From NCBI GenBank assembly GCA_002690945.1, contig NZGL01000014.1, positions 1-44,006 of the forward strand: a stretch of 44,006 nt of DNA, written 5' to 3'. The translations under genes were made by a program, and so were the position numbers. The stretch comes from Gammaproteobacteria bacterium. Its GTDB lineage: Bacteria > Pseudomonadota > Gammaproteobacteria > Magnimaribacterales > TMED112. The notes under the pieces were generated by a model. That model ran no database searches. It saw only the letters and a program-made list of their open reading frames with translations, and had not been told where the DNA came from. This document shows, piece after piece, positions 35,004-43,490 of the stretch. Position 1 is the first letter of the stretch; the number at the start of each line of letters is the position of its first letter.

Positions 35004-35387
35004 ATGAAAGAAATAAATGACAAACTAACTCAAGAAGAGCTTTATGTTTTGAAGGATAAAGGTACTGAGAGACCATTCTCAGGGGAATTTGATACATTTT
35101 TTGAGGATGGCGTATACAAATGCAAAAATTGTAAAACTGAGTTATTCAAATCTGATTCAAAATATGATGCGGGCTGTGGTTGGCCAAGTTTTTTTGAAGC
35201 AGTTAATGAAGAAGCAATAATATATAAAGAAGATAACTCAATTTTTGGACGTCCAAGAACTGAAATACTATGCGCAAATTGTGAAGGACATTTAGGTCAT
35301 GTTTTTGAAGATGGCCCAAAAGATAAAACAGGACTTAGATATTGTGTAAACTCAATATCGTTAGATTTTGACTCAGAGAATAAGTAA
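35004..35387 (+). CDS. msrB: Peptide methionine-(R)-S-oxide reductase
   Basis: MsrB repairs R-methionine sulfoxide. The 127-residue protein has two zinc CxxC pairs (C40/C43 and C90/C93), the family motif DAGCGWPSF with possible resolving C58, GHLGHVFEDGP, and catalytic C114 in RYCVNS. It lies 17 nt after pdxB and its stop abuts the TTG start of murJ. No msrA is nearby. Confidence 0.96.
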   Translation: MKEINDKLTQEELYVLKDKGTERPFSGEFDTFFEDGVYKCKNCKTELFKSDSKYDAGCGWPSFFEAVNEEAIIYKEDNSIFGRPRTEILCANCEGHLGHVFEDGPKDKTGLRYCVNSISLDFDSENK

Positions 35388-36701
35388 TTGAAAATATCAA
35401 ATTTTTGGAAATCTTCTATAGGTTTCTCATTTTTTACTCTAATTTCACGTGTATTTGGCTACATTAGAGATTTAATTTTCGCAGCAATGCTGGGTGCTAG
35501 TGCAATTCATGATGTTTTTGTCGTAGTATTCAAGATTCCTAATGTTTTCAGGAGCTTCTTTGGTGAAGGTGCACTATCACAGTCCTTAACACCAAGCATT
35601 ATAGAAGCTAGAGAGCATGCAAAAGATTTTCTAAATCAAATCTTTACTATCCTCTTTGTTTCATTAGTTCTATTTGTAAGTTTTGTTTTAATATTTCCTA
35701 ACTTTTTCATCGATATATTTGCTCCTGGTTTTAGCAACGACCCAGAAAAATATTTAGCTGCAACCAACTTTTTACAACTTGTTTTTCCATATATATTTTT
35801 AATTTCATTAGTAGCATTCTTTGGCGCAATTCAGAATTCAAAAAAATATTTTCAATTTGTAGCAGCTACTCCTATTTTGTTTAATTTAACTTTGATAGTT
35901 TTCGCTCTTTATTCAAATGAGTTAACTCTTAGTGTCATCGGATTGTCAGTGCTTGTAGCAGGCTTGCTGCAACTAGTCTTAAATTTTTCAGTTTCAGTCT
36001 ATTTAGGATATATGCCAAACTTTAATTTTTCTTTCAATAAGAAATTATTACGAATTTTCTTTTCAAGATTTCTGCCAGCAATATTTGCAGCAGGGATATA
36101 TCAATTAAATGTACTTGTAGATACGATTTATGCATCATTTCTTGATACAGGAAGCCCCACCTGGCTTTATCTTTCCGATAGATTGATACAATTCCCAATG
36201 GGATTATTTGGAGTTGCAATTGCACTTGTTGCACTGCCTGACCTGACTGAAACAATATTGAAGAAAGACAAAAGTGAATTTAGGAAAGTTTTACAAAAAG
36301 GTTTCTCTTCGACCTTTCTAATAGGCCTATTTAGTGGCATTTTTTATATATTACTATCCACTCAAGTAATTGAGCTTTTATTTATGCGCGGGGAATTTAA
36401 TTCCAATGATGTTCAAATGACAGCATCTAGTTTAGTTGCTTATTCCTACGCTTTACCATTTCTTTTAAGCTCTAAATTTTTTAATAGCGTATTTTTTGCT
36501 GCTTCTAAAACTAAGTTTGTTTTAATAATTGGCTTTATATCACTTTTAACAAACTTGATCTTAAATTACGTATTTATATTTATGTATGATCTGGGGCATG
36601 TTGGTCTTGCTTTAGCGACAACTTGTGCAGCCACTCTATCTTGGCTTATAAGTTTATTATTTATATATAAAATTAATGAAGGGATATCTTATGCAAAATA
36701 A
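35388..36701 (+). CDS. murJ: Lipid II flippase MurJ, short form
   Basis: MurJ flips lipid II across the inner membrane. The N-terminus has the family pattern TLISRVFGYIRDLIFAAMLG and FKIPNVFRSFFGEGALSQ (about 18-68), with the central Arg-rich cavity region and RLIQFPMGLFGVAIA. The protein has 437 residues against 511 in E. coli and ends just after the helix matching the twelfth transmembrane segment (GLALATTCAATLSWLISLLFIY). Helices 13-14, which form part of the lipid-tail groove in the structure, seem absent. No frameshifted remainder is visible because ribF begins at once. The start is a TTG right after the msrB stop. Confidence 0.92.
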   Translation: MKISNFWKSSIGFSFFTLISRVFGYIRDLIFAAMLGASAIHDVFVVVFKIPNVFRSFFGEGALSQSLTPSIIEAREHAKDFLNQIFTILFVSLVLFVSFVLIFPNFFIDIFAPGFSNDPEKYLAATNFLQLVFPYIFLISLVAFFGAIQNSKKYFQFVAATPILFNLTLIVFALYSNELTLSVIGLSVLVAGLLQLVLNFSVSVYLGYMPNFNFSFNKKLLRIFFSRFLPAIFAAGIYQLNVLVDTIYASFLDTGSPTWLYLSDRLIQFPMGLFGVAIALVALPDLTETILKKDKSEFRKVLQKGFSSTFLIGLFSGIFYILLSTQVIELLFMRGEFNSNDVQMTASSLVAYSYALPFLLSSKFFNSVFFAASKTKFVLIIGFISLLTNLILNYVFIFMYDLGHVGLALATTCAATLSWLISLLFIYKINEGISYAK

Positions 36702-37575
36702 ATTTAGCGCAACAATAGGGAACTTTGATGGAATTCATAAGGGTCATATGAAATTAATATCTCATATTCTGTCTTATGCCAAAAAAAATAATATCAAATC
36801 AAAGGTTATTACCTTTAATCCTTATCCTTTTGAGTATTTCAAAAGAGATAAAAAAAGAATACTTGCAAATGAAGATAAAATTAACCTTTTAAATGATCTA
36901 AATATTGATTCAATCGATTCAATAAAATTTGATGAAGTTTTCAGAAGTTTGACTGCTGAAGAATTTTTTCAAAAATATATTCTGAATGCAGAGGTTGGGT
37001 ATTTAATTGTGGGCGAAGACTTTAAATTTGGCATTGATAGAACTGGAGATATCTCTACTTTGAAAGACCTCTGTGTGAAGAATAACATTGTATTGGATAT
37101 TGCTGAAGACGTTCTATATGGAGACGATAAAATTAGTAGCACTCTTATCAGATCTTATTTAGAGAAGGGAGACTTTAGCCATGTATCTGAACTTCTACAA
37201 AGGCCATATAAAATAACAGGAAAAGTTATTTCTGGAAAAAACATTGGCAAAAGAATATCTACTCCAACAGCAAACATAGATATTGATGATGTAGATTTCT
37301 GTTTTAGTGGCGTCTTTCTGTGTAAAACGACCATAAATGAAAAAGATTACTTCTGCATCGCAAATTTCGGTCCTAAACCAACTTTTGATGACTATCGGCA
37401 GTCATTGGAAGCTCATATTTTAGATTTCGATAAAAATATCTATGATGAGATATTAAGTATTGAGTTTTTATGTAAAATTAGAGATCAAATCAAGTTTGAT
37501 TCAATTGATGACCTTAAGAATCAGATTCAAAAGGACAGGGAAAAAGCGGGAAGTCTATTAAAAAATTATGAGTGA
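36691..37575 (+). CDS. ribF: Bifunctional riboflavin kinase / FMN adenylyltransferase
   Basis: RibF makes FMN and FAD. The FAD-synthetase domain has TIGNFDGIHKGH at the N-terminus, VGEDFKFG and SSTLIRSYLEKGD; the C-terminal flavokinase domain has STPTANI and FGPKPTF. I choose ATG 36691 because AAGGG at 36679-36683 lies 7 nt upstream and the protein then begins MQNKFSATIGNFDG; the ATG at 36676 would add five residues. The start overlaps murJ by 11 nt, and the end overlaps ileS by 8 nt. At 294 residues it is slightly short (E. coli 313). Confidence 0.95.
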   Translation: MQNKFSATIGNFDGIHKGHMKLISHILSYAKKNNIKSKVITFNPYPFEYFKRDKKRILANEDKINLLNDLNIDSIDSIKFDEVFRSLTAEEFFQKYILNAEVGYLIVGEDFKFGIDRTGDISTLKDLCVKNNIVLDIAEDVLYGDDKISSTLIRSYLEKGDFSHVSELLQRPYKITGKVISGKNIGKRISTPTANIDIDDVDFCFSGVFLCKTTINEKDYFCIANFGPKPTFDDYRQSLEAHILDFDKNIYDEILSIEFLCKIRDQIKFDSIDDLKNQIQKDREKAGSLLKNYE

Positions 37576-40309
37576 TAAGAAAGACCAAAAATTAAATTTA
37601 CCAAAGACCGAAATTCCAATGAAGGCAAATCTTAATGAAAGAGAGCCTAAGATGTTGGAAGAATGGTCCAAAAGAAATGTCTATCAAAAGATAAGAAAGC
37701 ATAACTCTGAAAAAGAAAAGTTTATTCTTCATGATGGACCACCATATGCAAACGGCAAAATTCATATAGGACATGCGGTAAATAAAGTTCTAAAAGATAT
37801 AGTAATAAGATCAAAATCACTGGAAGGTTTTGATGCTCCTTATGTTCCAGGGTGGGATTGTCATGGGTTACCAATAGAGCTGCAGGTTGAAAAGAAACTA
37901 GGCAAAAAAAGAAGGGAGCTAAGCCAGTCTGAGTTCAGAGCAATGTGTAGAGAATATGCAAAAAAACAAATTGATATCCAAAAAGATGATTTCATTAGAC
38001 TGGGAGTCTTTGGAGACTGGGACAACAGATATGCGAGTTTAGACTATTCTTTTGAGGGAGAAGCAATAAATGGATTCGCTAGAATTTATCATAACGGACA
38101 TGTTGAAAAAGGTTCTAAGCCTGTTCATTGGTGTTTAGAATGCTCTTCTGCTTTAGCGGAGGCTGAAGTGGAGTATATGGATAAAACTTCAAGCTCTATT
38201 GATGTTAAATTTGCATTTACAAAAGATTCAGCCAAAGAATTAAATAAAAGATTAGACAATAAAATCAAAGGTGAAGTGCATGTAGTTATATGGACAACTA
38301 CACCCTGGACAATTCCTGGAAATCAGGCAGTTTGCTTCAAACCAGATATTAGCTATGAAGTCTTAGAAGTTAATGGAGATTTTTTGTTAGTTGCTTCTGA
38401 ACTAAAGGAGCAATGCTCTGAAAGATGGAGCGACAAAAAAGTATCATCTACGAAAATAAAGATAAAAGGTTCAGATCTAGAAGATCTAGTTCTTGAACAT
38501 CCTCTCTTTGACAGGGAGTCCCCACTTTTTGCAGCTGATCATGTTACAACGGAGACCGGAACAGGATTTGTCCATACTGCTCCTGCGCACGGTGTGGATG
38601 ACTATAATATCTGCTCTAAAGAAGGCTTAAAGGTAAATAATCCAGTTCTAGCAAATGGTTGCTATAAAGAAGATGTCAAATATTTCTCTGGTATGCATGT
38701 AAGAAAAGTTGATCCAGAAGTTATATCAAAACTAGAGGAATTTAATGCACTAGTTAATCATGGGAAGTATCTTCATAGCTATCCGCACTGTTGGAGACAT
38801 AAAACTCCACTTACATTTATGGCCACTCCCCAATGGTTTTTTTCAATGACTAAATCTGGTTTATTAGATGGAGCAACTCGAGCACTGGAAGAAATTAAAT
38901 TTATTCCTGAGTGGGGCAAAGAAAGAATGGATATTATGCTTAATGATAGGCCTGATTGGTGTATATCAAGGCAAAGAGATTGGGGCATACCAATACCTCT
39001 TTATTATGATAAAAATACGGGCGAGCCTCATCCTGAGCAAGATAATATTTTCAATGCTGTTTCTGAGTCCATAAAAGATGAGGGTATAGACTCTTGGAAT
39101 TCAATCGATTTAAAACTAAGTGATTCAGAAAATTATGAGAAATCGAAAGATATATTTGATGTGTGGTTTGATTCAGGAATCACTCATTTTTGTGTTGTTG
39201 ATGAATTGTATGGGTCAAATACGCAGTCAGATCTTTATCTTGAAGGTAGTGATCAGCATAGGGGCTGGTTTCAGTCATCTCTTTTAACTTCAATCGCTAT
39301 GAAAGGTATAGCACCTTATAAATCGGTTTTAACTCATGGTTTTGTTGTAGATGAAGAAGGAAAAAAAATGTCTAAATCAATAGGCAATGTTATCACCCCA
39401 CAAGAAGTAATAGATCAGTCTGGTGCAGATATTCTTAGATTTTGGATTGCTTCAACAGACTTTAGAGGGGAAATGGCCTTCTCAAAAGACATACTAAATA
39501 GATCCATCGATGGTTTTAGGCGTACGAGAAATACAATGCGTTTTATGATATCGAATTTATATGATTATTCAGATGATTTTAACGAAAAAGATCTTTTATT
39601 TTTAGACAGGGTAATTCTCAATAAAGCTAAGGAATTACAAGCAGAAATTAGAGCAAACTATGAAAACTATAATCTTCACCTCATTACCTCCAAAATTTTA
39701 AATTTCTGTGTAAATGATCTAGGGGGAATGTATTTAGACGTAATCAAAGACAGGTTGTACACAATGAAAGATGATTCAATAGGGAGAAGGTCAGCTCAGT
39801 TTACAATCAAAAAAGTCTTAACAACATTAATAAAGAATATTTCTCCTATTCTTCCGTTCACCGCTTATGAATTTTATGAACAAATGTTCCCAGGCAAAGG
39901 AGATAAGATTTTTCTAGAAGAATATGAAGATCTAAATAGCTATGCGTCTAATGATGAAATGGGGATATTTAAAGTTCTGGAAGAGCTTAGATCTTCCGTT
40001 TACCAAGAAATAGAGGGTAAAAGACAAAAAGATATATTAAAAAATGCATTGGATGCAGAAATTTCTATTACCCTTACAAAAGAAAAATTTGAATTGTTGG
40101 AACACTTATCCTCTGAGATTCATAAATTTTTTATATCTTCATCTTGCAAGTTAGTTTTAGGGAAAGAAGAAAAAATTCAGGTTTCAAAATCGAAATTTGA
40201 AAAATGTTCAAGATGTTGGCATAGAGTTGAAGGGGTGGAAGCAGGGGGGCATTGCTCTAGATGTGAAGATAATATGAATGGTGAAGGTGAGACAAGGAGT
40301 TTTTTCTAA
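37568..40309 (+). CDS. ileS: Isoleucyl-tRNA synthetase
   Basis: This class I synthetase has 913 residues (E. coli 938). HIGH is at 66-69, KMSKS is at about 600-604, the CP1 editing domain (TTTPWTIPGNQA, HTAPAHGVDDY) is present, and the C-terminal zinc finger CSRCWHR ... HCSRC is intact. This bacterial-type zinc finger and the neighbours ribF, lspA and ispH are the classic gammaproteobacterial arrangement. The stop directly abuts the lspA TTG start. Confidence 0.97.
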   Translation: MSDKKDQKLNLPKTEIPMKANLNEREPKMLEEWSKRNVYQKIRKHNSEKEKFILHDGPPYANGKIHIGHAVNKVLKDIVIRSKSLEGFDAPYVPGWDCHGLPIELQVEKKLGKKRRELSQSEFRAMCREYAKKQIDIQKDDFIRLGVFGDWDNRYASLDYSFEGEAINGFARIYHNGHVEKGSKPVHWCLECSSALAEAEVEYMDKTSSSIDVKFAFTKDSAKELNKRLDNKIKGEVHVVIWTTTPWTIPGNQAVCFKPDISYEVLEVNGDFLLVASELKEQCSERWSDKKVSSTKIKIKGSDLEDLVLEHPLFDRESPLFAADHVTTETGTGFVHTAPAHGVDDYNICSKEGLKVNNPVLANGCYKEDVKYFSGMHVRKVDPEVISKLEEFNALVNHGKYLHSYPHCWRHKTPLTFMATPQWFFSMTKSGLLDGATRALEEIKFIPEWGKERMDIMLNDRPDWCISRQRDWGIPIPLYYDKNTGEPHPEQDNIFNAVSESIKDEGIDSWNSIDLKLSDSENYEKSKDIFDVWFDSGITHFCVVDELYGSNTQSDLYLEGSDQHRGWFQSSLLTSIAMKGIAPYKSVLTHGFVVDEEGKKMSKSIGNVITPQEVIDQSGADILRFWIASTDFRGEMAFSKDILNRSIDGFRRTRNTMRFMISNLYDYSDDFNEKDLLFLDRVILNKAKELQAEIRANYENYNLHLITSKILNFCVNDLGGMYLDVIKDRLYTMKDDSIGRRSAQFTIKKVLTTLIKNISPILPFTAYEFYEQMFPGKGDKIFLEEYEDLNSYASNDEMGIFKVLEELRSSVYQEIEGKRQKDILKNALDAEISITLTKEKFELLEHLSSEIHKFFISSSCKLVLGKEEKIQVSKSKFEKCSRCWHRVEGVEAGGHCSRCEDNMNGEGETRSFF

Positions 40310-40771
40310 TTGAGATATCAGTTTTTAGGTGCTTTTTTAGTTCTTTTATCTATAGACTTAGGAATTAAATACTGCGTAAACACCCAAGAGTACTCTTCTT
40401 TTACCTTAATCCCATCATTTTTGGACTTTTATGTTGTTAAAAATACTGGAGTAGCTTTTAGTTTCCTGAGCTCTTCAAATCTACTTATTCAAACACTATT
40501 AATTTTAATCATAATGGCTGCATTAGCATTTTTACTTTATAGCTTTTTTAATACCAAAGATAAGCTACAAAAGATTGCATTACTGTTAATAATCTCAGGT
40601 GGTTTTGGTAATTTTGTTGAAAGACTAATTTTTGGATCTGTAACAGATTATTTGTATCTTCATCTTGGCAGTATATCTTTATTTATTTTTAACTTTGCTG
40701 ACCTCTTAATAACTATTGGTGCATGTATAATTATCTTTGTTTGGTTGAGTGGAAATGAGCAAAAAGATTAA
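40310..40771 (+). CDS. lspA: Lipoprotein signal peptidase II
   Basis: LspA cuts signal peptides from prolipoproteins after lipidation, so it serves BamB and BamC encoded in this window. The 153-residue membrane protein has four hydrophobic helices, NTGVAFSF, and the catalytic aspartates D113 (SVTDYL) and D131 (FNFADLL). The start is a TTG directly after the ileS stop. The end overlaps ispH by 17 nt. Confidence 0.95.
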   Translation: MRYQFLGAFLVLLSIDLGIKYCVNTQEYSSFTLIPSFLDFYVVKNTGVAFSFLSSSNLLIQTLLILIIMAALAFLLYSFFNTKDKLQKIALLLIISGGFGNFVERLIFGSVTDYLYLHLGSISLFIFNFADLLITIGACIIIFVWLSGNEQKD

Positions 40772-41702
40772 AGAAATTGTTTTAGCAAACCCCAGAGGTT
40801 TTTGTGCTGGCGTTGATAGGGCCATAGATATAGTTGAAAAGTCATTGGAAAAATACGATGAACCTGTATTTGTAAGACATCAAGTTGTTCACAATAAAAG
40901 GGTAGTAGAAAGCTTAGAAAAAAAAGGGGTTAAATTTGTAAAAGAAGTTAATGAAATACCAGATAATGCAGTAGCTATTTTCAGCGCACATGGAGTTAGT
41001 AGTGAAGTTGAAAATGAAGCAAAATCTAGAGATTTCATGTATTTTGATGCAACATGCCCTCTTGTTACTAAAGTCCATCTTGAAGTCCAGAAACATGCAA
41101 GGAAAGGCAGGGATATAGTTCTAATTGGCCATAAAGGTCACCCTGAGGTTGTAGGGACATTAGGGAGACACCCAAAAGATTCAGGCACAAATATATTCTT
41201 AATAGAAACAAAAGAAGATATAGAAAAATTAAAAATAAAGTCAGACTCTTTAGCATATGTGACTCAAACAACATTATCTGTAGATGAAACGACAGAACTC
41301 ATAGAAGTTTTGAAAAGCAGGTTCCCTAATATTATTGGACCAAGTGCAGATGATATCTGTTATGCAACTCAAAATAGACAAGATGCAGTCAAACAACTAT
41401 CTCTTGAATGCGAGGTTGTGCTAGTCATAGGCTCAAAGACAAGTTCAAACTCTAATAGACTTAAGGAATTAGCAGAAAAATGTGGAACAAAATCATTTTT
41501 GATTGACGATAAAACAGACATTAAGATTGATGAGCTTAAATTTGCAACTTCTGTTGGTATTACAGCTGGAGCTTCTGCTCCCGAAGATATAGTTCAAGAG
41601 GTAATTTCTTATTTAGTGCCATTAGGCTATAACCATGTTCGGAATTTATCAGAAAATAAAGAAAGCATGACTTTCAAATTGCCAAGAGAGCTATCCGATT
41701 AA
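40755..41702 (+). CDS. ispH: 4-hydroxy-3-methylbut-2-enyl diphosphate reductase
   Basis: IspH performs the last MEP-pathway step, producing IPP and DMAPP, with a [4Fe-4S] cluster on C17 (RGFCAGV), C101 (DATCPLV) and C202 (DDICYAT). Substrate-site H46, H79 and E131 are present. I chose ATG 40755 over the in-frame GTG at 40749, because it follows GAGTGG and gives the usual short N-terminus. It overlaps lspA by 17 nt and shares one base with dadA. Confidence 0.96.
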   Translation: MSKKIKEIVLANPRGFCAGVDRAIDIVEKSLEKYDEPVFVRHQVVHNKRVVESLEKKGVKFVKEVNEIPDNAVAIFSAHGVSSEVENEAKSRDFMYFDATCPLVTKVHLEVQKHARKGRDIVLIGHKGHPEVVGTLGRHPKDSGTNIFLIETKEDIEKLKIKSDSLAYVTQTTLSVDETTELIEVLKSRFPNIIGPSADDICYATQNRQDAVKQLSLECEVVLVIGSKTSSNSNRLKELAEKCGTKSFLIDDKTDIKIDELKFATSVGITAGASAPEDIVQEVISYLVPLGYNHVRNLSENKESMTFKLPRELSD

Positions 41703-42928
41703 TGAAGATAGCTGTAGTGGGAGCTGGTATTTTAGGAATAAATACAGCTTACTACCTTGCCAAGAAAGGCCATGATGTAGTTGTTTTCGAATCTAAAGAA
41801 CAACCAGGAATGGATACAAGTTATTCAAATGGAGGCCAGATAAGTGCTTCTAGTGCTGAAATGTGGACAAAGTGGGATAACGTAAAAAAAGGTATTGGAT
41901 GGATGTTCAAACAGGATGCACCTCTACTATTTAACCCGACACCAAATTTTTTTGATTTAGCTGACACTTTCTCAAAATACATGTGGATGACAAATTTTTT
42001 CTACACATCTATATCAGGCAAATACAAAATTAATTCTGAGAATGCTTTCGAAATATCAGTAAAGTCCAGAGAGCTATATTTTGAAATTGCTGAGAATGAA
42101 AACATTGATTTTGATTTAGCGAGAAAAGGAGCTATACAGATTTTTGATAAAACTATGGATTTTCAAAAGGCTAAATCAAAAAAAGAGTGGATTGAAAATA
42201 TGGGTTGCGAGTGGAAAGAATTATCAAAAGAAGAAGTTTTTGAATTAGAACCAGCATTAAATAGAAATAAAGTAGTAGCAGGGGCGATATATACGGAATC
42301 AGATGCTTCTGGAGATATACATAAATATTGTGTGAATCTAGGAGATATTTTGGCATCTAAATATGGAGTTTCATTCAGATTTAATGAACAAGTAAAAGAT
42401 ATACATGGGCTAGATGCACCAATTATTTCTACAGATAAGGATGATATGGCCTTTGATAAAGTTGTCATTTGTGCAGGAGTAAAAACACAAGAATTTAGAA
42501 ATAAATTTGGAGATGATTTTAGAATTTACCCGGTAAAAGGATATTCAATTACTGTAGATCTTGATGATGATATTTCAAGAAATGCTGCACCACATGTATC
42601 CATCAAAGATGATCATAATAAAATAGTCTCTTCTAGATTAGGAAATCGCCTGAGAGTGGCTGGAACAGCAGAATTAGCAGGAGAGAACAAAGAAATAAGA
42701 AAAGAAAGAATTACCCCATTAGTAAAGTGGGTAAATGATTGTTTCCCTGAGATTAAGACAGATAACTTTGTGCCATGGGCTGGGTTACGACCAATGACAT
42801 CAGACATGGTGCCAGTAATGAAGGAATCTAAGCGAAAAAATGTATTTTATAATTCTGGTCATGGCCATCTAGGTTGGACAATGGGTGCTTTTGCAGCAAA
42901 GTTTGTTTCAGATCTTATAGAAAGCTAA
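41702..42928 (+). CDS. dadA: DadA-like D-amino acid dehydrogenase (FAD)
   Basis: This 408-residue FAD protein has an N-terminal GAGILGINTAYYLAKKG dinucleotide motif (about 7-23), the DadA-type SYSNGGQIS (about 41-49), PVKGYSIT and a C-terminal GLRPMTSDMVP / NSGHGHLGWTMG block. DadA oxidises D-alanine and other D-amino acids to keto acids and donates electrons to the respiratory chain. Its position just before ampD and an ampG-like gene suggests use of D-amino acids from wall turnover; that link is inference. It shares one base with the ispH stop. Confidence 0.88.
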   Translation: MKIAVVGAGILGINTAYYLAKKGHDVVVFESKEQPGMDTSYSNGGQISASSAEMWTKWDNVKKGIGWMFKQDAPLLFNPTPNFFDLADTFSKYMWMTNFFYTSISGKYKINSENAFEISVKSRELYFEIAENENIDFDLARKGAIQIFDKTMDFQKAKSKKEWIENMGCEWKELSKEEVFELEPALNRNKVVAGAIYTESDASGDIHKYCVNLGDILASKYGVSFRFNEQVKDIHGLDAPIISTDKDDMAFDKVVICAGVKTQEFRNKFGDDFRIYPVKGYSITVDLDDDISRNAAPHVSIKDDHNKIVSSRLGNRLRVAGTAELAGENKEIRKERITPLVKWVNDCFPEIKTDNFVPWAGLRPMTSDMVPVMKESKRKNVFYNSGHGHLGWTMGAFAAKFVSDLIES

Positions 42929-42965
42929 TTCGTATTGTTCTTTTCAACAGTTTAAAATCTAAGTT
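42929..42965 (+). other. Intergenic gap dadA-ampD
   Basis: This 37-bp AT-rich gap holds no hairpin terminator. A TAAAAT at 42953-42958 is the only -10-like element, and no -35 fits at 16-18 bp. ampD may be read from the upstream transcript or from this weak site. Confidence 0.4.
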
Positions 42966-43490
42966 ATGAATTTTGAGATAAAAAATAACCTTATTGATAC
43001 AGCAAAAATTATTAAATCACCAAATCATTCTGAAAGATCATGCGCAATTGATTTGATAGTAATTCATTGCATTAGTTTGCCGGAAGGTAATTTTCTAAAT
43101 TCAAATGTTATGGATCTTTTTCAAAACAAACTCGACTGCAACAAACATCCGTCTTTCAAAAACTTGGAGGACTTAAAGGTTTCTGCCCACCTATTTATTA
43201 GAAGAAATGGAGAAATAATACAATTTGTCCCTTTTGATAAATGTGCTTGGCATGCTGGAGAATCATCATTTAATGATAGGGGTAATTGTAATAACTTCTC
43301 AATAGGTATTGAGCTTGAGGGCACAGTTCAAAAAGAATTTACAGATAAGCAGTATGAAGTATTAAATCCAGTTATTTTAAAATTGAAAGAAGAATACAAA
43401 ATAAATCATGTAGTAGGGCATAGTGACATAGCTCCAGATCGTAAAATTGATCCAGGACCACATTTTGATTGGGAAAGATTGAATGATTAA
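42966..43490 (+). CDS. ampD: 1,6-anhydro-N-acetylmuramyl-L-alanine amidase AmpD
   Basis: This cytoplasmic zinc amidase cuts the peptide from recycled anhydromuropeptides. The 174-residue protein lacks a signal peptide and keeps zinc ligands H34 (VIHCIS), H152 (VGHSDIAP) and D162 (KIDPGPHFDW), with catalytic E116 (IGIELEG) and K160. This matches the E. coli set H34, H154, D164, E116 and K162. A 37-bp gap separates it from dadA; a TAAAAT at 42953-42958 could be a weak -10. The end overlaps the following permease gene by 8 nt. Confidence 0.96.
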   Translation: MNFEIKNNLIDTAKIIKSPNHSERSCAIDLIVIHCISLPEGNFLNSNVMDLFQNKLDCNKHPSFKNLEDLKVSAHLFIRRNGEIIQFVPFDKCAWHAGESSFNDRGNCNNFSIGIELEGTVQKEFTDKQYEVLNPVILKLKEEYKINHVVGHSDIAPDRKIDPGPHFDWERLND

